A stretch of 64,000 nucleotides of DNA from Alitta virens (GCA_932294295.1 OW028573.1:56701829-56765828), one strand, 5' to 3'; positions 23,601-34,400 are shown, numbered from the stretch's first letter. Numbers and translations are program-made. Notes: generated from the sequence alone by a model not told the origin.

Positions 23601-25730
23601 CCTGCCAAATTCCATCCTGCATTGCTCTCCAAGCAAACTTTCCCAGGCCCATCGACCCTATTTATTAAGCCCCATGAGTCACCCCATATACAAGACCCGG
23701 GAGAAAGGAAAGCTCGGGATTTATGCCAAGTATCCAGAAGGGTTTGCAAGCAGGGCGTGATCATTGCTGCACAATGCAACCTGATAGGTTTGCACAAGAA
23801 ACTGAGAAGGAAACGTTGCCGTCACCTACTTTGCAAACTTTGATATAAAACGCATGATCATACGATACATTTTGTATTTATTCTTATGATAAGTGCACGA
23901 CAATACTTTGAGAAACTGAAATGTCAGGCGAAATGTGCTACGTGCGTTTTCCATGCGTTTGGGTAAACGCATGGAAAACGCATGGTTTTAACCTCATTTT
24001 AATTCGGCAAAAACCATGCCTATTCAATGCGTTTATCCTTCTCATGGAAAATGCACGTGGCACATTTGGCCATGTAGATCCTTTAAAAATGTCCCTATGT
24101 AAGATTTAGATTGCTAAATATCAGCTAATTTGCTTTTTGCATCTATATTCCGCGCATTGCATCTAACTGGGTAACTAACTGTCTGTTTAGTGTTATGTTA
24201 GTATGACCATTTCTTTTGCTAATTTATTTGCCATTCAATCTGCCCTTTCATTTGTCATTTTGTCTGCCATTTCATCTGCTATTTCATTTACAATTTCATC
24301 TGCCATATAATTTGCCTTTTTATTTGCCACATTATGTCTTTTCATTTGCCATATCACCTGCCAGTTCGACTACAGTCTCATTTGCTATTTTATTTGCCAT
24401 TTCAATTGCCATATCATCTTCCATAGCATCTGCCTTGTCATTTACCATTTAACCCGCAATTTCATTTGTCATTTCATTCGTTATGTCACTTGTCATTTCA
24501 GTTGAGGCAAGCCAATGCCAATTGTGCCAAACTTCTCAGTACGCAAAGGTCACGGGGGCCAGTGGCTATTTGGCCAGCATAGTGACCAACGAAACCAGAC
24601 AGCAGTCCGAATGTGGATCTTCCAAGTGTCCCTGGCTGCTGCAGGTCAACCCAGGCCAAAGGATCAATCTCACCCTCTTCGATTTTTCCACCTCAAATAA
24701 TAAGGTCCATGGCAGGTTGGTAATAAAACACCTAGTGGAGACAAAAGAGCGAGAAAAAATAGCAGTTACGTTGTGTGTTGAATGTGATCATAACAGACCA
24801 AGTGTGGTCTACTGCAATCAGAAAAAACTTAAGTACCTGGTTACATTGCCTGAAAATATTGCTTGTAGTTTGAGATAAAAATGCACTGTGCAAACATAGT
24901 ATACTATTATTGAGCCAGCCAGAACACTATAATGGTGTATGCGATCAATTTTATGAAGTATACTAACATATACATGTACGTATTACTACCACGTGGTGCA
25001 GCACCTTGGTTGAACATAGTGATTAGATTTAAACACAAACTGAATGTAAGAGTCCTATCAATCAAATTAACTTGATATCATAGAAGCTGACAGCAAGTTG
25101 TAGCCAGTTTATTGCTGTAGTCACATCAAGAGGTTCAAAGTAATATGACTTCCGGCATGCCCCTTTCAAAGCTCTTGTGGGTGAACCGAGTGTCAACATC
25201 ATCTTCTTGTTAAATGTTTGATTTCTAAGAAAGGCTGAGTATTTAGAAGGTCGATGTCAAAGCAAAAATGCTCATAGTAATTCCAAAAGCCATTCCGATC
25301 AAGTGTTTATGAATATTACCTTCTCAAAAGCCAAGTGTTGGGGTATAGGTCAGTGACATCCACCATCTTTTATAAAGGAACCACCTTCTAGGCAAGAGCC
25401 AATGTTAGCTTTGCATCAGGAAATCTGTTTTATGCAATAAGCCATTAATGAATTCATTGATAAGCGAGACATGAATAAATGTATGTGACCCACTTTTTTC
25501 ACCAGCAGCTTGGATGGCTGCTTCCGGTTTGCTGTGATCAAAGAGAAACGGCCGTCAGCGACGTCTAGCGGGTATGAGATACACGACAGTCCTGCCTGTT
25601 CAGGGGGAGGCAGGGTGCGCCATCTATACACTTCTTCTACCAATGAAATAGAAATTCACGTCATCAGCCCAGAGGTCTTCTCAAGCCAGGGCCAATTCCT
25701 ATTTTATTATGAAGGTATGTAGTAGTAGTC

Positions 25731-25808
<78 letters not shown>

Positions 25809-27911
25809 TGAAGCTGTAAAAGGGACATTATGAGGTCGAATTTCACTCGAATTTCTAGTGAAAGTTGTGTCCATCAATAGTGTCATTAGTGCGCAGTTCA
25901 CTATAAATTAGCAAACAGTTCACTAGAAATTAGTGTGCAATTTGCGCGCATTTATACGAACACGCAACTTTTAAAGCTTCATAGATAGTTGTATCTTTCA
26001 GTACTAGTAGCTTCTTCGTTTATTAATTATGGTGTCAAATATTGATTTGTGTATTTCAACTGATATATAGTATTAGTAACAAATTTCATCGTAGCATTCC
26101 TTGTTTTATTGCAGCCGTTGGCTGTCCAGACATTCCACCGGAGCCGAATTCATGGTTCAAGCGCAAGAACGACCAGGAGGCGACGGGAGGTTGCGTCACA
26201 GACGCCTTGGAGTGGGCGATGACCTGTGTGGGGTCAAAGTGGGAGGGCGATGATAGACGGAATTGCCCTCAAGGTCAGTTAAGATGTCTATTTTGGTCGT
26301 TTGTATAAGATTAAACACCCTTACTTAAGGCCTTTCTGGGGTGCATTTTCTTTCTTGCATTTGTTTCCAGTATCTTTTGAACAATCTCCTTAATCTAAGA
26401 AAAGAAGGTGTTCTTATTAATATTATAGTTTCTCTTTGTGATTGTAGACCTAAAAATGCAGATATTTCTAGCATGACTGATTTAGGATGTTCAAAACAAT
26501 GAGAAAATTGCTATTTATTCAGAATTTGCTGGAAACAATAGACTTCTCAAATCCATAAGTCAGCGAGCAGAATAATTCTGAAACTCAAAATTGTATTTAT
26601 TTATATATGTAAATTTTTTAATTTGGTTGAATAATCTCAGAAAGTGTGGAAAATTTGCATTAAGCATAATTAATTGACTTTGCCCTACACCTCATTATAT
26701 ATACGTACTGAATCGGATGTGATGTTTTCAGATGTTTTGCCTCCTGGTCCAGCAACAGGGAAACCTTCATTCACACTACCTCTAGGTAATCCAATTACCT
26801 TTAATAAACTTGGTGCTTCGGAATAAACTGAACATCCTCGGAAAATACACTTAATCAAAGTGGCTAACTTTTTTTATACATACCGTTTCAACAAACCTTT
26901 TAGACATTTTGACTGACCTTTTTAACAAAGGTTTAGACATTTCCACTAACATTAGATATTTTTCAATCTAGAATTACAAAGATCTTAGCCATGTTGGTTT
27001 AGCATTTGATGTGTTTGTTATGCAGTGGCTAATGGTACGTCTACATAACTTATTTATCTGTATATCTTTGCAGGGGTCCTTGTAGCAATTATAATTGGTA
27101 TAGCTTTAGTGATTGGAGTTCTTATTTTGACAATTGGGCTTGTATGTTTCAAGAGGTGAGTGTCTTTGATATGATCTGGAAATTCAAATTATGCTTAATA
27201 TAGATATAATTGTGTATTTTGAGTAAATATCGTGGCTAATATGTTTCCAGTTACGCCCACAGACGTCAACCAGTGACGTACCGCCGACCGGACACCTACG
27301 GCAGTCGGCACCGACGCAGCTCGGCCTTCCACGAGGATATGTCGGCAGCCACGCCCTTGCAGTACGCCAAACATCCGCCGGAAGTTCCTCCGGAGAAGCG
27401 CCACGTGCCCGCCAACATCCGGGAGAATGTGTACATGGAATCACGGCCCCTTCCCTCTATCCCCAACCAGCCTGACAATGACGCAGATGACAAGAGTGAG
27501 CGCAGTTCCAAAATACAAGTGTACAGGACCTCTTCCGGGAGAGAACACTACCACAACCCACGACTGGTGGTCAACACCCGATTCGAGGCTCCCTACGGCA
27601 TGCCCGTCGGAGAGTACGACCCGCAGTACTTCGTGCTAGACCCGGACAATGAACTGGCCGTGGACATTCCGCCCTCTCCGTGCTGCGTAGCGGCTTCCGC
27701 TTCCGGTCCGCCCCGGCGGCAGGCCAGAGGAGGCATCAGTAGCGCCAAGCAGAAGTCCCCAGAAGAGGAGAATGCTGAGAATTTCTGTAAGGAAGTTGCA
27801 AGTCTCAATAATTCCTGTCATGAATTCCCCATTAGTCCAATTCCTCCACCTTTACCTGGGCCCAGTTTCATTCCCCATAACTGCAAGGGAGGCAACAGCA
27901 GCTGGCCCTGA
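20554..27911 (+). CDS. Gene B: SUEL-CUB-CCP-like single-pass membrane receptor, complete
   Basis: Eight exons (20554-20644, 22203-22478, 24502-24715, 25509-25714, 26115-26273, 26732-26785, 27074-27155, 27251-27911) total 1743 nt, exactly 581 codons including stop. Order: signal peptide 1 to about 25, SUEL 31-122, CUB 123-262, CCP-like 263-315, linker 316-333, TM 334-361, tail 361-580. Splice phases equal those of gene A at every shared border, and one extra phase-2 intron splits the CUB domain. Inferred role: type I surface lectin receptor with a signalling tail. It is a tandem duplicate of gene A. The N-terminal exon is the least certain part; the rest is well supported by paralogy. I recognise no named orthologue. 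Confidence 0.87.
20645..22202 (+). other. Gene B intron 1
   Basis: Bounded by GTGGGT and CATCACCAG. It contains a second short hydrophobic start-initiated stretch at 21011 (MLLLSATVLYY...) whose only phase-1 donor is weak. Nothing else is recognised. Confidence 0.5.
22203..22478 (+). CDS. Gene B exon: SUEL-type lectin domain
   Basis: The acceptor is CATCACCAG and the donor CCTG|GTACTT, phase 1 at both ends. The protein runs EFCETDEF, NPSEVVVMETAWYGRMKLG, RCVKTDYGFVGC, CSGRRSCALRLPD, ECPHEFKTYLEANYTC. Cysteines and YGR match genes A and C. An N-glycosylation sequon (NYT) sits at the last cysteine. Confidence 0.92.
23928..24070. repeat. Nested inverted-repeat element in gene B intron
   Basis: The outer arms 23931-23955 and 24043-24067 match as reverse complements at 23 of 25 positions. 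Inside lies a perfect 18-bp inverted repeat (23943-23960 with 23965-23982, 4-nt loop GGGT) and a third pair, GCATGGTTTT/AAAACCATGC. The element is about 140 bp and would fold strongly. It is probably a MITE-type insertion; a hairpin RNA is an alternative. Confidence 0.65.
24206..24501 (+). repeat. Degenerate 12-bp minisatellite (TTTGCCATTTCA) ending in a splice acceptor
   Basis: About 24 imperfect copies of a 12-bp unit resembling TTTGCCATTTCA run through the 3' end of the gene B intron. The last copy, TTGTCATTTCAG, supplies the acceptor of the first CUB exon at 24502. Internal units carry T in place of the final G and so lack AG. Confidence 0.75.
24502..24715 (+). CDS. Gene B exon: N-terminal half of CUB domain
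   Basis: The exon starts after CATTTCAG, which is itself the end of a 12-bp minisatellite, in phase 1. It encodes QCQLCQTSQY, GASGYLASIVTNETR, ECGSSKCPWLLQVNPGQRIN and LTLFDFSTS. The donor GGCAG|GTTGGT is phase 2. It aligns with the first half of gene A's single-exon CUB (GFLASIV, CPYLL, PGQSFNFTLVDF). Sequons NET and NLT are visible. Confidence 0.82.
24716..25508 (+). other. Gene B intron inside the CUB domain
   Basis: A 793-bp phase-2 intron (GTTGGT...CAGCAG) absent from gene A. It is AT-rich with no recognised insert. Confidence 0.7.
25509..25714 (+). CDS. Gene B exon: C-terminal half of CUB domain
   Basis: The exon encodes SLDGCFRFAVIKEKRPS, then SGYEIHDSPACSGGGRVRHL, NEIEIHVIS and GQFLFYYEG, aligning with FCYRYATMRE...GHFLLKYDG of gene A. 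The acceptor is a tandem CAGCAG (NAGNAG), so use of 25506 instead of 25509 would add one Ser without a frameshift. The donor GAAG|GTATGT is phase 1 and runs straight into a TAG microsatellite. Confidence 0.83.
25720..25808 (+). repeat. (TAG)n microsatellite
   Basis: About 30 units of TAG with two interruptions (TCG near 25730, GAA near 25764). It begins five bases inside the intron that follows gene B's second CUB exon, so it abuts the donor GTATGT. Confidence 0.9.
26115..26273 (+). CDS. Gene B exon: short CCP/sushi-like module
   Basis: A 53-codon exon, phase 1 to phase 1 (TTGCAG acceptor, CAAG|GTCAGT donor). Four cysteines are seen (VGCPDIPPEPNSWF, TGGCVTD, WAMTCVGSKWEG, NCPQG). The spacing and Trp positions match gene A. 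Confidence 0.84.
26732..26785 (+). CDS. Gene B exon: 18-codon juxtamembrane linker
   Basis: A 54-bp phase 1-1 exon encoding a Pro/Gly spacer, DVLPPGPATGKPSFTLPL, after TTTTCAG and before CTAG|GTAATC. Size, phase and the LPL-G ending match gene A. Confidence 0.75.
   Translation: MFCLLVQQQGNLHSHYL
27074..27155 (+). CDS. Gene B exon: transmembrane segment
   Basis: An 82-bp exon after CTTTGCAG, with a strong donor AAGAG|GTGAGT (phase 2). It encodes VLVAIIIGIALVIGVLILTI then GLVCFKR, a typical single-pass helix with a basic inner flank. The core AIxxGIALVIGVxILT pattern is shared with gene A. Confidence 0.9.
27251..27911 (+). CDS. Gene B exon: cytoplasmic tail and stop
   Basis: The exon opens after TTTCCAG with SYAHRRQP and ends at TGA 27909-27911. 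The tail is about 220 residues, basic at first, then Pro- and Ser-rich. Motifs shared with gene A in order are RPLPSIP, DPQYFVLDPD, SPEEENAEN and NSSWP at the C-terminus. Extra features are a Tyr motif ENVYMES and a proline run PIPPPLPGP. No catalytic domain is seen; SH3 and possibly phospho-Tyr adaptor binding are inferred. Confidence 0.9.
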
Positions 27912-28712
27912 GTGCGAATCTTGCACTAGGCCTTTTCCAGTTAAAGCCCGAAAACAAACTGTAAGAAACCTGTGCACTTTTGTGCTCCGTAGAAAACAGG
28001 ACTGAACACTGAATATATATATAATCATCATTATGTACTTTTGAGATTAATTATTACCAAATGATATTAGTTAACTTGCATTTACGTGGTTGCCTGTAAG
28101 CTCTTTCTGTTTGTTTTCGTAAGTGATGTTTTTGTTATCGTGCAAACACTAATAATAATACCAGCTTTTAATATGAATGCTAATGTCATGATTATCGTTA
28201 ATTATTAGCGGATAGTATACAGCGTCCAATCAGGGTTAAGTGTCTATAACCACTCGAATGATTATTGCAATCAAATGCAGACATATCTGACTAAGATAAT
28301 ATTATTATTGCTGCTTTCAGATCTATAGCTTGGTTTAGGGACCTAAATAATTGAGCAAAATGGCAGCTGCCTCTACCGCCTCCTCTCTCCTCCGATACCC
28401 CAAAGGACTGCGTCATGAAATGAAAAGTAATCTCAATTTGTGTTGTGCTGAATATTTGCTAAACTGAATTTGTAAATATTCCAATGAAACTAAGTGATAT
28501 GAAGTACCCAAAGATATGTTTGTTATTTTCAATATGGCGACCACGCATGGTCGATAAAATGCGACATAATATTGTTACATAATCTTCATTGTCTCGTCAC
28601 AACGTGATCTTGATTTTGGAGTTGTTTTGTTGATATGAATATGATCGATGTATATGATTATGATGTGACTACCATGAGCAATTGAGTATAGCATTCTGTA
28701 TAATGTTTGAAT

Positions 28713-28773
28713 AATAAAACCGCTTTAAATGACTTTCGTGTGAGCAATGATTCATAGAGATATTTTTAATAAA
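28713..28773 (+). terminator. Gene B candidate poly(A) signals
   Basis: AATAAA occurs at 28713-28718 and again at 28768-28773, about 800-860 nt after the gene B stop. The interval 27912-28712 is AT-rich and would be the 3' UTR. Which signal is used cannot be told from sequence. Confidence 0.5.
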
Positions 28774-29013
28774 TGTTCATGCAAGATTCCAAAGCAACTG
28801 CCCTGAGCCTTACAGCTATTGCCCGTGAAATCCCAAACTAGCCTAGAGCGCCCCTAGCGTATTTTCAGGAACTAAAAGCTTAGCATTTCAGGCACGTTTG
28901 AGCACTACACTGTTGCAGGCAACAAATGATTTGGATCAAGTTGCTTGCAATAAAGGAAACAGACAATGTTTCAAATAGATTTTAACGCCCACTAAAGCAA
29001 TGGATGATGTGTA

Positions 29014-29885
29014 GGGAAAGGCGGGGAGAATGGGCCCGCTATATTTGAACCCCTTATAGCTTGGAGGAGTTAAATATTAAAACCACAAATTGTTACAAAA
29101 CTGTTAAGGGTGCACACATTTATCAGCTGAATAACAACTCAATGAATTCCTTCTTTTAGGATGACCACACAATTAAAATAATGTAAAATGCTGTTTTGTC
29201 CCATTTTGTCCCGTGCCTTGGGCAAAATGGGACATACCATGAGCCAAAGAAGTTAGGTAGCCAATTCTTCAAGAATAAGATCCTAAATGTATACTATAGT
29301 CAGTAAAGGCTATTTATGTTATGTATAATTGGTTACGTTGCATCTTGTTTTCTGTCTCATTGTAGTTTACTTTTACTTTTTTATTTAATTATATAAAAAT
29401 GCAGTTCCAATAACAAAAACAGATTCAGTGAATCGTGGTTAAAAAAAGGGAAAGTGGGGCAAAATGGGGACACTAGCAATGCTGTCTTAGAAACCCCATT
29501 TTGCCCCATTCAGTCTGTCCCATTTTGCCCCGCATGGACTTATTAATGAAGTTAATCAACAATAACAAATTATGTACATCCATTACACTCAAGATGTACG
29601 ATTGAAGATCAACTGCAGTAATTGCTCCAGCAAAGTGAATATAGTACATTAGTAAGTCATGTTCATTAACCTATTAATTACAACTTCAAAAAAGCTAAAT
29701 ATTTAAAAAGAAAAATATTTTTTCATGGCATATTAATACAAGGTGTCAGCATCATTCAAAATGACTGTCATGGAAGTCTTTGTGATACCATTTGTTAATT
29801 TATACTATTTACACCTGGTGGCAGTGCCAAAAAATAAGAGAATTTTCACTGTCCCATTTTTTCCCCATTTTGCCCGGCCTTCCCC
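29014..29885. mobile_element. Candidate non-autonomous TIR transposon (872 bp) with TA target duplication
   Basis: The left end GGGAAAGGCGGGGAG-AATGGG and the reverse complement of the right end, GGGGAAGGCCGGGCAAAATG, are imperfect inverted repeats. Both ends are flanked by TA (29012-29013 and 29886-29887). Inside, GGGGCAAAATGGGG (29456-29469) pairs with CCCCATTTTGCCCC (29494-29507), and related GTCCCATTTTG/CAAAATGGGAC words recur near 29200, 29515 and 29850. No transposase frame is present. TA duplication fits Tc1/mariner-like cut-and-paste elements. Confidence 0.6.
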
Positions 29886-32800
29886 TAATCCTTAATATAT
29901 TTCACCTTGCCTAATTTTGAAAAGTTGCAAAAAATAATTGATACAGAAAGAAAATACCGTTATTGTTTACAAAGTGATATTCAATTGATTTTGAAAATCT
30001 TTAAATATATATTCTTTACTTTTTTTCCCCCTCAAAATGACAATTTAAGTTTTATCAAATATAGGCCTAAGAATAAAAATGTTTGCCAAAACTGAGTAAT
30101 TTTTTTTTACCCGATGTATTGGCTCCCAAATTGGACATTATGTTTTCCAAATGTCCTTGTGCAGTGCTTTAAACTTTCAATCACATCTCGTGGTTAACCG
30201 AATCAGGAGGTTTGCTATCGTGAATTTTGTTGTAACTGATGACAGCAGACTAAAAAAAAACCCTTGTGTGACAATTTCAATTTAAAACTTTTCCCATGAA
30301 TTATCCAATAAGAGATACATTACTAACATCGATTTCACATTTCTAGGCGTTCTAAATAACACGTTAGAAAGCAGTTGCAATGTTTTTGCTTGTCACAGTG
30401 ATTCGTGACAGAGCTCCCTGTAATAATGCAATGCAACAGCCAATAGGAAGGCCAGGGGAGATCACGTGGGCCATTGTCAGGTATTGATTGAATTTAGGGC
30501 GTTATGTCCATTGATGTTTTGTCCATTGATGTTCTGTCGAGACCCGAACATTCTGTCGAGACCCGAACATCACAGGAGTTGTTCCATGCAAAGGCCACCG
30601 CTGGCATCAACATATGGCATAACTTGGAGAACGAGAAAGTTGCATGTTATTTCATTTTAAAACATCACTTGTCTCGGAACTTCAGCAACAAAAAGCACAA
30701 TGGGAGGATCAGAGGAACATTGATCCCTTGTCTAGCATGAAGCGAGCAAAGCTGCTGCTGAATAAAATCTAAAATTACTTCTGGTCCGCTGGGCTCTTTT
30801 GCCAGATTAAAATCCAGTTGCTTTGTAGTCTTTTTGTGAGGTTGTATAGTTTGGAGTCTATTTCTAAGAGATTGATTGACAGCTCTAGTAAACAACTTCT
30901 AACACTTCCTCTGAGATTAACTAACTGGCTGAGAGTAGATTAAACATATTTGGAATTGTTATTCAACTGTAAAGTATTACCATGAGAGACAAAGTCCACA
31001 TTTGATATGAATCACAATAAAATTCCATGAGCGTTGACAGTGGGTTTTCAGTGATAAGGGCTGGTTGCCTTTAGAAACGATGTTTTAGTAGTTTGTTGTA
31101 ATGTGTTCTAGTCTACTCGACCAGACTTTTGACTCACGTTAGGGTCATCTAATTCCTCACAATCTGTTTTCATTTTAGGACAGGTAAAAGTCCCCATCAA
31201 CACTTATTTAGTTGTGTTGAGCAGACTCCTCCTAATCTTGACCACCCATTTTCATATGTTAACACAGTCAAAAGCACTATAGGTTTCACGTACTTGAAAT
31301 AGGAATTATAAATTCGATGTGACTGACAATATAATAATATTATATGCATATATATTACTATATATGAACATGGAGGCAAGAGTCTCCATGATTTGACTGA
31401 CAAGAAATTGTTTTGCTTTGGCCTCCACTTTCAAATTCAAACCATGGTCCAATGCTTTCTTGCTCTAACAAATAACGACAACTCTGCAGCTCAGCTGAAT
31501 ATCTTGTAATTACAAATGCAAATTCTGTTGTGCGTTTTTGTCAGAAAACGATTGCCTCCACCTAGGTGGTCTGTTAAATTCTTCTTGAAAGTGAATATCA
31601 GGATTTCTGAAACTGCCTCAATCCGAGTGAGAGCAGTAAGGTGGGCTGCACAGCTGGCCTGTTTCAAGTCTCAGTCTGATTAGGAGAGATCATTTGCTGC
31701 AAGGATGCTGGTGCCTCTCCTCCGCATCTCTGCGTCTTGTTAATATCATCCATCACACACTTAACTCCCAGGAAGCGCCTTAACACTTCTCTCAGCCTGC
31801 TTTTAAACAGCATCCTCCAGACCTCTCATTCTGGTCCATTTCAAATCTAGCCCAGCAACCCACATCTGCTTCAGTGTTTTCAAGAAGTCAGGCAAAGTAC
31901 TCAAAAGCTAAGGCCAGGAGAGTTGATGTTTTTCCTTGTAATGCATTCAGTAAGCTCATGGAATTAGGACAGCTGCTCCATAGCAATTGGTGGTTGGGTG
32001 AGGGACCTCAGTTAGCAATCGGAAGTTCCTCATCTGTGCATTGTGCGACTTCCTCTTGTTATAAAGTTTCCATAATAAAGCAAATAGTGCAGTTCACAGC
32101 AATTTCTGAGGGATAACATTTTGATAAGGCTCAATTTGGCTGTCTTTTGAAAGTGCATCGTACACAACACTATAATGACACATTTCTATCACTATTTTCC
32201 ATGTATTGAATTTGCAATTATAAAAAAAAAACTTCAATTACAATATTTACAATGACAACCAACTTCCTCTCTACAGGATATATGAAAATTGGCCTCATAT
32301 ATCACATATATCAATTTAAAAGGAAACGAAATTGCACTTAATTCGTATATACATAGTTCAATTAGCTTCAACCAACTGGTAGGATATCAACAATGACAAT
32401 AGAGTGCATTAGATTGTAGAGTATTGCAGTGCATAAAATGTAGGCTGCAGCTTATGTATGCTCATGTACAATTCAATGGGGTGTTCTTCCATGACCTGGT
32501 CAGAGCTATTAGCCTGTGAATAAAACGACTGTTTTCCGGATTAAAAAAATGGAATAGACCTTAGGGTAATTGCGGGGTCACTGGGTGACAAGGTTTGCAA
32601 AATACACCACAAATTTAGGGTAATTGGGGGATATCAATGAGGGGAAATTCTGAGCACAAAAATCACGCATTATGGGGTTATCCCAGTGGGAAATTGTTAT
32701 ATGAACACTATATTTATACACTTCAGCCTCACTATTAAGATCACCTTCTGCCAAAGCCAAAGTGATTGTTATTACGAGGTGCTTTATAAGAGATACTGTT

Positions 32801-33999
32801 TATAACAGTGAAACATACTGAACTGAAGTTTTGTGGCCTGAAACCACAGGCGATAGTATTGGTGCAGTAGCCTCATTGGGGAGGTTTCGTTGTATATGGG
32901 AAGTCTCGTGTTTACAGGTTGGGTCGGTGATGGAAATATCGTGTGCTATAAGCCCACCACAGAAGAGTGGTGTAAATGGCACACTTGAGGATCGACCTTA
33001 TATAACTTTGCAGAAATGCATAGAGCCAAATTGGACTTGCTAAGGGCCTAATAGGTTATACTGTTCTCATTAGCCTGTCAGCAGTGAATCACTTGAAACC
33101 TGACAGGTGCAAATGCAGCTTGTAATAGCCAGGTCTTGTTACTGAATATGGTTAATGTGCAATGCCAGCTACATCCAAAGCCATTGGCTGGTTTTGGGCG
33201 TTGCTAATTGTAATAATTACAGATCATAGTTTGGTAGTTTTTTCCATACTAATCTGTCCAACACCAACCAATGTACTGTCTGGTATAATGATGCCTTTGT
33301 AGATATTTTCATCCAGCGTTTGTTATAGTTTGCTTTGCAAGTTCTATTCTCTGTGACTGAAACGAAGGCATATTTTCCATAATGATGACAAGAAGGCAAA
33401 ATGTAACATCGAAGATTGAAAACTTAAGGTTAATTAGTCAAAAGAGGTGCTTTTGTCAGTCAGACATTTGTAACATGGCCGTCTCTAATACGTACATGGT
33501 TGTGTTTGGTAGAACATTTCTTGCTGCTTCTGCTTTGGTCTTTCGTATGAAAAAATTTAACCCATAAACGTGTGGACGCACTCATTTTGTTTGATATCAT
33601 AATGCACGTGGACAAATAATTTGAGATAGTGAATAATATGATTTGATTCTTTGGGTGGGAATCGTATATCATGTAAAGCATTGTATGTGAATAGCTGCTT
33701 TTACATTTTAAGTAATTTATTATGCCTTTTGAAGAATCACACTGTTTCCCTGCTGGGGATTAATTTTCATTAAACATTAAAGAGCTTTAGGCAATTTGTT
33801 GTGTAAAATAATAGGATTGTCTTCTTCTCCATTCAACATTCATAAGTTACAAATTGATCCATGGCTGTTGTCTGTTTTGGCCAGGGTTTATTTAGATTCT
33901 TGGACCGTTAATCACATGTACAATGTATGGCAGACCGCATACCTCACATATTTGTGTTACTACAGCGAGCAGTATAGTACAAGTAGTACAGATGATGCT
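29886..33999. other. Spacer between genes B and C
   Basis: AT-rich, no coding exon recognised. It holds the double tandem duplication at 30505-30569 and an ATAT palindromic run near 31330-31365. Confidence 0.55.
30505..30569. repeat. Two adjacent tandem duplications (15 bp x2, 19 bp x2)
   Basis: TGTCCATTGATGTT(T/C) occurs at 30505-30519 and 30520-30534. TTCTGTCGAGACCCGAACA occurs at 30532-30550 and 30551-30569 with no mismatch. The duplications overlap by three bases. Confidence 0.85.
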
Positions 34000-34400
34000 G
34001 GTTTGGATAATGCCTCACCTTGCATCCCTCCAGCTGCTGCAGCAGGGAGAGGATAAGAGGAGGGAGGAGGCCAGTGACGGGGCATGCCTGTGATGCGCCA
34101 GCGCAGGGGTGGGAGGGAGGGAGTCTTCGAGAGAGCCTGGCTGAGCGGTGCCAGTCTGTAGTTGATGCTGGAGCGCGGCAGAGGATCCAACGGCCAGCAC
34201 TAGCAGCAGCAGCAGCAGTTGCAGCGTCAGAGGCAGAGCGGTCACTGTGCCCCATCCACGCACCGTGCCCATATGGCCCTTGTTAGCATCCATCCTACAT
34301 CCTAGTGCTGCTCCACAAACAATCACAGTCTAGCTGAAAACAAACTTCGGGAGTATCCACTCTTCCCAAGACTCAAGCAGGAGTACCCCAAGGATCTAAT
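34000..34400 (+). promoter_or_regulatory. Presumed 5' UTR/promoter region of gene C
   Basis: This stretch is more G- and CpG-rich than its surroundings and lies just 5' of the gene C start. It holds a CAG run (about 34203-34218) and a short upstream open frame starting ATGGCC at 34273 (11 codons). No TATA box is evident and the transcription start is not determinable. An ordered set of motifs (34152-34199) is shared with the region 5' of gene B. Confidence 0.45.

Noticed and set aside
24716..24878. Continuation of the first gene B CUB exon past 24715
   Set aside because: The frame stays open for about 50 codons, but the sequence loses CUB similarity exactly at the GGCAG|GTTGGT donor, while the 25509 exon resumes it.
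25664..25901. Minus-strand frames of poly-Thr and poly-Tyr
   Set aside because: Translation of the TAG microsatellite in reverse; not a gene.
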